The notes beneath the pieces are model-generated. The model was given only the letters and a program-made list of their open reading frames with translations. It searched no databases and had not been told where the DNA came from. This document shows positions 57,592 through 64,000 of a DNA stretch of 64,000 bases, one piece after another. The position numbers and the translations under genes are program-made. This stretch comes from JAWRCU01 sp033542235. Lineage in GTDB: Bacteria > Pseudomonadota > Alphaproteobacteria > Rhizobiales > Rhizobiaceae. Positions within the stretch are counted from its first letter, which is position 1. Each line of letters begins with the position of its first letter. The stretch covers positions 186,001 to 250,000 of the forward strand of contig NZ_JAWRCU010000004.1 in NCBI RefSeq assembly GCF_033542235.1. The letters are read 5' to 3'.

Positions 57592-58146
57592 CTAAAATGC
57601 GAAGGCCTGTTGGGCGGGTGGCGGCGGGCCGAGGCTGACGCCCTCCAATTCCAGCAGCTTCTCCTTGGTCGAGGAGCCGCCCGGCGCGGAGAATCCGCCG
57701 ATCTTGCCGCCGGCGGCATGGATCCTATGGCAGGGCACGATGAGCGGCACGGGATTGCGGCCGAGCGCCTCGCCGGTTTCGCGTGCCTTGCCGGGATGAC
57801 CGGCGGCATCCGCCAGGCCGCCATAGGTGGTGGTCTCGCCGAAACCGAGGTTGCGCGCGGCCTTATAGATGGCACGGCGGAACAGGTCGATGCCGTCGAG
57901 GTCGACAACGACGGAGGTGAAGTCGACTGGCTCCCCCTCTGCATAGCGCTTGATCAGCTCTATCGCCGTCGCAACTTGCGGCGGCGGCTCACCCCGACCG
58001 ACGCCAAGGCGGGACGCGAAGCGGCTCTCCATGCGGGTCTGGTCACGCTCGGGAAGAGCGACGCGGCAGATGCCATGATCGCTCCAGGCGACGCCGATCA
58101 AGCCGATCGTGGTATCGGCGATCGTGTAGGCGATAGGAGTTGTCAT
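57592..58146 (-). CDS. ogt: Methylated-DNA--protein-cysteine S-methyltransferase
   Basis: A 184-residue DNA repair protein that removes O6-alkyl groups from guanine in a suicide reaction. The acceptor cysteine is C139 in VPCHRI. The preceding helix-turn-helix has TTYGGLADAAGHPGKARETGEALGRNPVPLI with the arginine finger, and GGFSAPGGSSTKEKLLELEG ends the domain. No Ada-type N-terminal regulatory domain is present. ATG 58146 or 58161 may be used; both give typical Ogt length. Its end carries part of a dispersed repeat. Confidence 0.92.
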   Translation of the reverse strand: MTTPIAYTIADTTIGLIGVAWSDHGICRVALPERDQTRMESRFASRLGVGRGEPPPQVATAIELIKRYAEGEPVDFTSVVVDLDGIDLFRRAIYKAARNLGFGETTTYGGLADAAGHPGKARETGEALGRNPVPLIVPCHRIHAAGGKIGGFSAPGGSSTKEKLLELEGVSLGPPPPAQQAFAF

Positions 58147-58322
58147 CAGGTTTCGGTCCATTGGATTTCTGCATGATATCCGGTCTGCCACATAGGTACA
58201 GATCGGGAACGGGCAAACCCACCCGATTCCTGACAATTCCTGCATGATCTACTCGAGGTTGCCGCGAGGCTTCGGCTCATGTAAGGCTGGAGCCGAGAGG
58301 GAAATCCCGCCGGAAACGTGCA

Positions 58323-59126
58323 TTGCATTCGAGACCGATACATCTCGTGACGGGTATGCTGGCTGTTGCCATGCTTTCCGGCTGCATGGCGACCGATCCC
58401 TCGATTGCGCCGACTGTTTCGCTTTCCACCGATCTCTCAGGCTCCGCGTCCGATCTCTCGAGCTCCGGCGAGCTCGCCATAGTCTTGCCCGACGCGGTTA
58501 CAGTGGTGCCTGAGCCGTCCGGCCGCACGGAGACCGAAGTCGCCTATGCCATGCCGGTCGATCTCGCGACCGCTTCTTTCGCGGGTTCCGAGCCGAGCGC
58601 CCCCGGCGCAGGGCTGTTTCCGCCCGCGCCGCAGGCGTTCGCTGCCGTGCAGCCGCCAGCCGCGCCGAACGAGAATGTCTTGCTCGAGCCGCAGCCGGCC
58701 GCGCTTCAGCCGGCGACCCGGCCTTTGCAGCCGGTCGCGGGCGGCGGTGAGGCGCTGAACGGGCTCATCGAGAAATATGCCCAGCTCTATGAGGTGCCGG
58801 TCGAGTTCGTGCGCCGCGTCGTCAAGCGCGAGAGCAATTTCAATCCCAGTGCTTACAGCCGCGGCCATTGGGGCCTGATGCAGATCAAGCATGCGACCGC
58901 GCGCGCCATGGGCTATGACGGGCCGGCACAGGGGCTGCTCGATGCCGAGACCAACCTGAAATATGCGGTGAGATATCTCGCCGGGGCGTGGATGGTGGCT
59001 TCGGGCAATCCCGATCTCGCCGACCGCCTGTACCAGCGCGGCTACTACTATGACGCCAAGCGCATGGGATTGCTCGAAGAGACCGGCCTCGGGCGGGACC
59101 GCGTGCGCCGTCGCGGCGCTGTCTGA
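58323..59126 (+). CDS. Lytic transglycosylase lipoprotein (SLT domain)
   Basis: A 267-residue lipoprotein. The lipobox MLSGC places the acylated cysteine at residue 21. A Pro/Ala-rich linker (about 25-140) leads to an SLT domain with the catalytic E170 in VKRESNFNPSA, followed by GHWGLMQIKHATARAMGY and NLKYAVRYLAGAW. It cleaves peptidoglycan strands at the outer membrane. The start is probably TTG 58323, with GGAAA before it; the next ATG (58356) would leave no basic n-region. Confidence 0.85.
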   Translation: MHSRPIHLVTGMLAVAMLSGCMATDPSIAPTVSLSTDLSGSASDLSSSGELAIVLPDAVTVVPEPSGRTETEVAYAMPVDLATASFAGSEPSAPGAGLFPPAPQAFAAVQPPAAPNENVLLEPQPAALQPATRPLQPVAGGGEALNGLIEKYAQLYEVPVEFVRRVVKRESNFNPSAYSRGHWGLMQIKHATARAMGYDGPAQGLLDAETNLKYAVRYLAGAWMVASGNPDLADRLYQRGYYYDAKRMGLLEETGLGRDRVRRRGAV

Positions 59127-59130
59127 CCGG

Positions 59131-59616
59131 ATGGGAAGACTTACGCCTGCCTTGCTGAGTCTTTTCGTGTTCGCCGGCACGGCCTTTTCGGCTGACGGCT
59201 GGGCGCGCTACCTCAACCCGCGTTACGGCTACGGCGTCGACATCCCGCCGGGCTTCTCGCCGGTCAGCGAGTCCGACAACAGCGACGGCGGCACGAGCCG
59301 ATCAGCCGACGGGCAGGCGGAACTCGCCGTCTGGGGCGCGAACCTGCTCAACGACACGTTGCCTTCCGACGTCGAGAGCCGCATCCACAGCAGCGAGGAC
59401 GGCGGGTGGAAGATCACCTACAGCAAGCTCACGGGCAAATGGGCGAGCTGGTCCGGCGAGCGGGACGGGCGCATCTTCTATGCCCGGGCGATCCAGCTCT
59501 GTCAGGACGACCAGGCCGGTTATTTCCAGCTGGAATATCCTGCTTCTCAGCGCCAGGCGTTCGACCCGCTGGTCGACCGGTTGGTGAAAGGCTTCAAGCA
59601 TACGATCTGCGAATAG
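59131..59616 (+). CDS. Secreted hypothetical protein
   Basis: A 161-residue protein starting 4 bp after the transglycosylase stop. A signal peptide (MGRLTPALLSLFVFAGTAFS, cleavage near residue 21) precedes YLNPRYGYGVDIPPGFSPV, a motif seen in periplasmic proteins of unknown function, and two cysteines (QLCQDD and the penultimate HTICE). The tight spacing suggests co-expression with the transglycosylase. Confidence 0.76.
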   Translation: MGRLTPALLSLFVFAGTAFSADGWARYLNPRYGYGVDIPPGFSPVSESDNSDGGTSRSADGQAELAVWGANLLNDTLPSDVESRIHSSEDGGWKITYSKLTGKWASWSGERDGRIFYARAIQLCQDDQAGYFQLEYPASQRQAFDPLVDRLVKGFKHTICE

Positions 59617-59620
59617 CTGC

Positions 59621-60094
59621 TCAGTGCGGCCCGAACAGCGCGCGGCGGCGCTCCAGGCTTTCCGGCGGCCATTCTTTCTTCGGATCGTAATAGGCCTCGA
59701 AGGCCTTGGCGCCTTCGGGGAGCCGCACCCAAGGCAGCTTTGAGCGCGTGTAGATGTGGACGTCGGGCGTAAAGGCCGTCGGGTCGTCCAGCGTGCCGAC
59801 GCGCACGAAACGCACCATGTCGCGGCCGCCATAGGTGCTCCAGAGCGCGACGCGGCAGTGCGGGCAGCGGTGGATGACGTGCGGCAGGCCGGAATCGGTC
59901 GGAACCGGCACCGCGTCGGCCTCGCCCTCGAGGAGCTCGACGCGGTCCGCCTCGATCAGCGCGTTGATGACGAAGGCGCTGCCGGTCTGCCGCTGACAGT
60001 CGCGGCAATGGCAGCAATGCACATACATCGGCCGGCTCGTCATGCGGTATCGGACTGCTCCGCAGGCGCAGCCGCCCTCGAAGGTTTCGGCCAT
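59621..60094 (-). CDS. GFA-family protein (glutathione-dependent formaldehyde-activating fold)
   Basis: A 157-residue zinc protein. The conserved cysteines appear as GGCACGAVRY, HCCHCRDCQRQTGS and HRCPHCRVALWS. Some members activate glutathione-formaldehyde adducts; most are uncharacterised. Convergent with the secreted protein gene, with only 4 bp between them. A second GFA gene lies at 61.4 kb on the opposite strand. Confidence 0.9.
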   Translation of the reverse strand: MAETFEGGCACGAVRYRMTSRPMYVHCCHCRDCQRQTGSAFVINALIEADRVELLEGEADAVPVPTDSGLPHVIHRCPHCRVALWSTYGGRDMVRFVRVGTLDDPTAFTPDVHIYTRSKLPWVRLPEGAKAFEAYYDPKKEWPPESLERRRALFGPH

Positions 60095-60191
60095 GACGCG
60101 TTCCTCCCGCTGAAATCGTCAGGCAATGCCGTGAGAAACGCAATATTGCCGACAACGCTCCTGACAAACCGCAGAGCAGCAGAAGGATCGA

Positions 60192-60521
60192 TCAGGCGAG
60201 CACTTCGACAGTAAATCCGCCGGGCGCCTTCACGTAGAACGTCCAGCCATGCAGCTGCCGCGGCTCGGCGACATCGAAGCCTTCGTCTTTCAGTCGCCGG
60301 TTCACTTCGTTCACTTTCTCTTCGCTGTCCTGGATGTGGAAGGTGGCGGGGTAGCTCACCTCCTTGGCCTTGAAGAGCGAGAGCACAAGCCCGTGGTCGT
60401 CCTTCATGAAGGCGCGGTTCTGGTTGCCGCCGCCGAGCTCCTTCAGGCCAAAATAGGTTTCGAGGAAGGACTTGGCGGCCTGGACGTCGGTGACGGAGCG
60501 ATTGACGTGATTGAGGATCAT
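60192..60521 (-). CDS. VOC-family protein (glyoxalase/bleomycin resistance fold)
   Basis: A 109-residue single-unit vicinal-oxygen-chelate protein. It has the paired beta-alpha-beta-beta-beta modules, the first-strand ILNHVNRSVTDV with the metal-ligand histidine, and the C-terminal FYVKAPGGFTVEVL with the ligand glutamate. ATG 60521 follows GGAGG; the longer frame upstream is Pro/Ala-rich and not conserved. Substrate unknown. Confidence 0.85.
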   Translation of the reverse strand: MILNHVNRSVTDVQAAKSFLETYFGLKELGGGNQNRAFMKDDHGLVLSLFKAKEVSYPATFHIQDSEEKVNEVNRRLKDEGFDVAEPRQLHGWTFYVKAPGGFTVEVLA

Positions 60522-60659
60522 GGGCGGCCTCCGGGGTGCGGCCTTGGAACTATGTGCCGGTGGGGGAGCGGCAAGGGTGGGTTGCTGTCGAGGCATTGAC
60601 ATCTTCGCGCTAACCTTCGTGCGAGCTTGGGGCTGTCATTCGTCAGGAAGCGCGACGCT

Positions 60660-60810
60660 GGCGACCCCCTCCCCCTTGTGGGGAGGGATATTGGGTGGGG
60701 GTGCCTCGACGTTTCCCGCCCGATTTGCGCTGTGAGGGGGGGCTACTCGGACGCGAGTGCGCTCGTCTCACCCCACCCTCAATCCTCCTCACAAGGGGGA
60801 GGGGGACATC
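60660..60810. repeat. Paired inverted intergenic element
   Basis: ACCCCCTCCCCCTTGTGGGGAGG...TTGGGTGGGG (60660-60703) recurs inverted, with small changes, at about 60768-60810. The 363-bp gap between the VOC and RidA genes holds nothing else that I recognise. Confidence 0.7.
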
Positions 60811-60884
60811 AGCGCCGCGTACTGAACTGGCGCTTCCGACCCAGACGACTAAGCTGCGTCAATAAACCCAGGGGAGAGATCGCC

Positions 60885-61277
60885 ATGAAGAAGGAAATCA
60901 TCGAGGTGCCGGTGCTGTCGGCCATGATGCGGGAGATCGGCGTGCCGTGCTCGTCGGTTACGAGAGCGAACGGCTTCGTATTCGTGTCGGGCACGCCGCC
61001 GATCGACATGCAGACGGGGAAAATCGTGCGCGGCGATATCGAGACACAGACCGAAGCCGCGCTGAACACGGTGCGCCACTGCCTCGCCGCCGCTGGATGC
61101 ACCTTCGACGACGTGGTGATGGTGCGCGTCTATGCCTCGAATGCCGGCTTCTACAACGCGATCAACCGCGTCTATGCGAAGCACTTCCCCGACAACCCGC
61201 CGTCAAGGACCTTCGTGCCGGTGGCTGGCTGGCCGATGGAGTTCGACATTGAGATCGAGGTGACGGCGGTGGGGTGA
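60885..61277 (+). CDS. RidA family protein (YjgF/YER057c/UK114)
   Basis: A 130-residue Rid-family protein; RidA hydrolyses reactive enamine/imine intermediates of PLP enzymes. Typical elements are NGFVFVSGTPPIDMQTGKIV, AALNTVRHCLAAAGCTFDDVV and a C-terminal PMEFDIEIEVTAV. The arginine normally in the CIExxAxR motif is not at the standard place (the end reads EIEVTAVG after RTFVPVAGWP), so it may belong to another Rid subgroup. GGGGAGAG precedes ATG 60885. Confidence 0.86.
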   Translation: MKKEIIEVPVLSAMMREIGVPCSSVTRANGFVFVSGTPPIDMQTGKIVRGDIETQTEAALNTVRHCLAAAGCTFDDVVMVRVYASNAGFYNAINRVYAKHFPDNPPSRTFVPVAGWPMEFDIEIEVTAVG

Positions 61278-61356
61278 GGGGGGCCCGAAGGGCCGTTGCC
61301 ACCCATTGCGAACCGCTCCTGCTTCGATACAAACGCAGTATTCAACGGAGAAGACG

Positions 61357-61812
61357 ATGAGCGACTGGAAATTGCCATGGGAAGGCGGGTGCCGCTGCGG
61401 CCAGGTGCGGCTCAGGATCAGCAAGCCGCCGCTGGTCACGATGGCCTGCCATTGCACGGGCTGCCAGCGCATGACGGCGAGTGCCTTTTCGTTGAGCGTG
61501 GCGATCCCGAGCGACGGTTTCGAGATCACGCAAGGCGAGCCGGTGATCGGCGGGTTGCATGGTGCGTCGCGCCACTATTTCTGCCCGCATTGCATGAGCT
61601 GGATGTTCACGAGGCCGGAAGGCATGGATTGGTTCGTCAACGTCCGTGCGACGATGCTCGACGATCCGAGCTGGTACACGCCGTTCATCGAGACATGGAC
61701 GAGCGAGAAGCTGCCATGGGCGACCACGCCGGCGGTGCATAGCTATGAGGCGCTGCCGCCGATCGAAGCGTATGAAGGGCTGCTCAAGGAGTTTGCGGAG
61801 CGGGCGGGGTAG
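61357..61812 (+). CDS. GFA-family protein
   Basis: A 151-residue zinc-binding GFA protein with GGCRCGQVRL, CHCTGCQRMTASAF and FCPHCMSWMFTR. It differs clearly from the GFA protein at 59.6 kb. ATG 61357 has GGAGAAG upstream. It lies 79 bp after ridA on the same strand. Confidence 0.9.
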   Translation: MSDWKLPWEGGCRCGQVRLRISKPPLVTMACHCTGCQRMTASAFSLSVAIPSDGFEITQGEPVIGGLHGASRHYFCPHCMSWMFTRPEGMDWFVNVRATMLDDPSWYTPFIETWTSEKLPWATTPAVHSYEALPPIEAYEGLLKEFAERAG

Positions 61813-61853
61813 GGGGCCGTCGGCGGTCCCTTAGTTCAAGCTTGCCCCCGGGC

Positions 61854-62177
61854 TCAGAGAGCGCGCGCCATGACGATTGCTGCTGCGTTGTTGCCGACGG
61901 CCGCGCTCTTCAGGTCCTGGATCATGCTGCCGGCAGCATCCGGCATCAGGCGTCGGTAAGTGCTCTCCAGTACGCGTCGCGGGTTTTCGCACGAGGACTC
62001 GGCTTCGACCGCAAGCAGGACTGGATCGCCGTCCAGGGTGGCCAGCCGCTTCGAGGCGGCAGTGTTGCAGTCGAGATAGGCTTGCAGCTGTTGGCCGCTG
62101 TTTACTGCCGCAAGGCCGGCGCAGCCGGCGAGGCTGGAGATGGATGTGCAGATCAGGATCAGACTGATGCGGCGCAT
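61854..62177 (-). CDS. Small lipoprotein, unknown function
   Basis: A 107-residue exported protein with MRRISLILICTSISSLAGC, a lipoprotein signal with lipobox LAGC. The mature part has two further cysteines (DCNTAAS and SCENPRR), probably disulfide-bonded, and is otherwise helical. No family recognised. ATG 62177 gives the compact signal peptide but lacks a strong ribosome-binding site. Confidence 0.65.
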   Translation of the reverse strand: MRRISLILICTSISSLAGCAGLAAVNSGQQLQAYLDCNTAASKRLATLDGDPVLLAVEAESSCENPRRVLESTYRRLMPDAAGSMIQDLKSAAVGNNAAAIVMARAL

Positions 62178-62258
62178 GGCAAGGCCGTAGGGGCCAAGCG
62201 TGTCGGATATACGGCGGTTACGCGATTGGGGCTGCCGCCAGTGATTACGCGCGACCTG

Positions 62259-62566
62259 GATGCAGGCCGATCTCCCCCCTTGAGGGGGAGATGTCCGGCA
62301 GGACAGAGGGGGGTACTGTCCCGCCGACATCGCCGCTCCGAATGCGGAGACGCCGCGTACCTCTTTCGCTGGCGCCACTGCGGCGATGACAGGGGCAACC
62401 GAAAGCGCCGGAATCTTCGGACCGCGACGGAGATCGTCCAAGTATAGTGGGGAACTTGGCTTGTCCTGCCAGTCCTCTGCGGCTGATCGTCGGATAGGTC
62501 GGCGGGACAGTACCCCCCTCTGTCCTGCCGGACATCTCCCCCTCAAGGGGGAGATCGGCCGGCATC
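62259..62566. repeat. Long inverted repeat with about 69-bp arms
   Basis: 62259-62328 and 62498-62566 are inverted copies with one mismatch and one single-base indel by eye. Each arm contains a CTCCCCCTTGAGGGGGAG hairpin and GTCCGGCAGGACAGAGG...CCCGCCGAC. The 169-bp centre has no ORF that I believe. With a further GC-rich hairpin at 62617-62668 it fills the 514-bp gap before carB. Confidence 0.85.
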
Positions 62567-62691
62567 GAGGCCTCGCAAGAATATTCTGGCAGTAGTCCCG
62601 ATCGCGAGCGCTCGGCCTTCCCCCTCTCCGTCGCGCTTCGCGCGACACCTCTCCCCCACTTTGTGGGGGCGAGGAAGTGCGGTGGCCTGGA

Positions 62692-63999
62692 TTAGAAATA
62701 CGCCTGCAGCGGAGTGACCTCGAGCGAGCCTGCCTTCAGGGCGGCGATGGCTTCCGCGACGGCGGCCATGCCGGAGAGGGTGGTGTAGTAGGGCACCTTC
62801 TGCATCAAAGTAGCGCGGCGCAGCGATTTGGAGTCGGAGACCGCCTTCTGACTGTCGGTCGTGTTGAAGACGATCTGGACCTGGCGGTTGCGGATTGCGT
62901 CCTCGATATGCGGGTGGCCTTCGAGCACCTTATTGATGTTCTGGGTTTCGACGCCGTTCTCCCTGAGGAAGCGCGCCGTGCCGCTCGTGGCGAGCACCTT
63001 GAAGCCGAGGCCGGCGAGCTTCTTTACCGAAGGCAGCACACCCTGCTTGTCGTCGTCGCGCACCGAGACGAACAGCGCGCCCGAGCGCGGCAGGTCGACG
63101 CCGGCACCGAGCTGGCTCTTGGCGAAGGCGAGTGCGAAGTCGCGGTCGAGGCCCATCACCTCGCCCGTCGATTTCATCTCGGGGCCGAGCAGGATGTCGA
63201 CGCCCGGGAAGCGGGCGAAGGGGAACACGGCTTCCTTCACCGCGATGTGGCCCGGCGCGCGCGGGTCGGGCATCGCGCCGTAATGGGCAAAAGCATCCTC
63301 GAGGCTCTCGCCGGCCATGATGCGCGCCGCGATCTTGGCGATCGGCTTGCCAATGGTCTTGGCCACGAAAGGCACGGTGCGGCTGGCGCGCGGGTTCACC
63401 TCCAGCACATAGATCGTGCCGTCCTTGATCGCGTACTGCACGTTCATCAGCCCGCCCACCTTGAGAGCCCGGGCCAGCGCGGTGGTCTGGCGCTCGAGCT
63501 CGTCGACCGTCTCCTTGGGCAGCGAGTGGACCGGCAGCGAGCAGGCGCTGTCGCCCGAATGGATGCCGGCTTCCTCGATATGCTCCATGATGCCGGAGAC
63601 CCAGACCGAGCGGCCGTCCGAGAGACAGTCGACGTCGACCTCGATCGCGCCTTCGAGATAGGTGTCGAAGAGCAGCGGGTTCTTGCCGAGCAGCGTGTTG
63701 ATCTGGCCAGTCTTGTCGTTCGGGTATTTCTGCTTGATGTCCTCCGGCACGAGGCCGGGCACGGTGTCGAGCAGATAGGACTGCAGCATGCCCTCGTCGT
63801 GAATGATCTGCATGGCACGGCCGCCGAGCACGTAGGAGGGGCGCACCACCAGAGGGAAGCCGAGCTCTCCCGCCACCAGCCGGGCCTGCTCGACGGAATA
63901 GGCGATGCCGTTCTTGGGCTGCGCGAGGTCGAGCTTCTGCAGGAGTTTCTGGAAGCGGTCGCGGTCCTCGGCGAGGTCGATCGCGTCGGGCGAGGTGCC
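62692..63999 (-). CDS. carB: Carbamoyl-phosphate synthase large subunit, C-terminal part (cut by the right edge)
   Basis: The last 435 residues of CarB, which makes carbamoyl phosphate for pyrimidine and arginine synthesis. Visible are the second ATP-grasp domain (PLVVRPSYVLGGRAMQII, then VLEVNPRASRTVPFVAKTIG), and the MGS-like allosteric domain with LPSVKKLAGLGFKVLATSGTARFL, which binds UMP/ornithine-type effectors. The gene continues beyond the right edge. It ends ...TPLQAYF at 62692. Confidence 0.96.
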   Translation of the reverse strand, partial: GTSPDAIDLAEDRDRFQKLLQKLDLAQPKNGIAYSVEQARLVAGELGFPLVVRPSYVLGGRAMQIIHDEGMLQSYLLDTVPGLVPEDIKQKYPNDKTGQINTLLGKNPLLFDTYLEGAIEVDVDCLSDGRSVWVSGIMEHIEEAGIHSGDSACSLPVHSLPKETVDELERQTTALARALKVGGLMNVQYAIKDGTIYVLEVNPRASRTVPFVAKTIGKPIAKIAARIMAGESLEDAFAHYGAMPDPRAPGHIAVKEAVFPFARFPGVDILLGPEMKSTGEVMGLDRDFALAFAKSQLGAGVDLPRSGALFVSVRDDDKQGVLPSVKKLAGLGFKVLATSGTARFLRENGVETQNINKVLEGHPHIEDAIRNRQVQIVFNTTDSQKAVSDSKSLRRATLMQKVPYYTTLSGMAAVAEAIAALKAGSLEVTPLQAYF

Positions 64000-64000
64000 G

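Noticed and set aside
62178..62691. Several overlapping frames of 60-110 codons through the inverted repeat before carB
   Set aside because: They arise from the GC-rich inverted arms, repeat each other's residues and lack ribosome-binding sites.

Overview
The window looks like a chromosomal segment of an alphaproteobacterium of the order Hyphomicrobiales (Rhizobiales), most likely a Mesorhizobium-like member of the Phyllobacteriaceae. This is inferred from the high GC content, the trxB-LsrB/VtlR gene pair, an LpcC-like mannosyltransferase, extensin-like proteins, a 27-residue MGRGILLW-type membrane peptide, GGAAC/CGTT-like (EcfG-type) promoter motifs and many small palindromic intergenic repeats. 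I read 61 protein genes, two of them cut by the window edges (uvrB on the left, carB on the right). I see no rRNA, tRNA, integrase, transposase, phage gene or CRISPR array.

Layout. 1-10.7 kb: uvrB (partial), a NIPSNAP protein, the 27-residue peptide, a YihY/BrkB membrane protein, then a leftward three-gene set (CHASE4-PAS-GGDEF-EAL protein, ornithine-type PLP decarboxylase, DMT exporter), an 810-bp gene-free stretch and a secreted lytic transglycosylase. 10.7-17.3 kb: a compact carbohydrate-acid catabolic cluster with an enolase-superfamily dehydratase divergent from a FadR-type regulator, followed by an acetoacetate-decarboxylase-like protein, Gfo/Idh oxidoreductase, TIM-barrel isomerase, two SDRs and an L-rhamnose-mutarotase-like protein. 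A TGGT-N3-ACCA operator sits between the divergent genes. 17.3-26.2 kb: small stand-alone genes, including two HxlR regulators, a second enolase-superfamily enzyme with a GMC oxidoreductase, a ParDE-type toxin-antitoxin pair, a thioesterase and an FMN reductase.

26.2-33.8 kb: two overlapping genes for cytoplasmic hybrid histidine kinases. The upstream one has 1823 residues and a tandem array of near-identical 92-residue HAMP units. 34-42.7 kb: MFS transporter and DeoR regulator, a CBS/CorC membrane protein, two extensin-like proteins, twin secreted TPR proteins with matching GGAAG-N16-CGTT promoter motifs, and a soluble sugar dehydrogenase. 42.7-48.1 kb: greA with an attenuator-like leader, lpcC, a GST, an Lrp regulator, trxB and lsrB/vtlR. 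48.1-48.9 kb carries a candidate trans-acting small RNA with an anti-Shine-Dalgarno loop and a second strongly structured element. 48.9-64 kb: an EF-G paralogue, aspartate aminotransferase, two coupled degenerate EAL proteins, a GST, a cold-shock protein and several small enzymes, ending in carB.

Intergenic repeats are frequent: a 105-bp element in two copies, a family of paired inverted GC-rich arms, a heptamer-based inverted repeat, and an inverted repeat with about 69-bp arms upstream of the small lipoprotein gene. The least explained items are the noncoding region after lsrB, the decarboxylase/c-di-GMP gene set, the poly-HAMP kinase pair, the twin TPR genes and the ADC-containing catabolic cluster. 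Functions come from reading motifs by eye; no database search was run.
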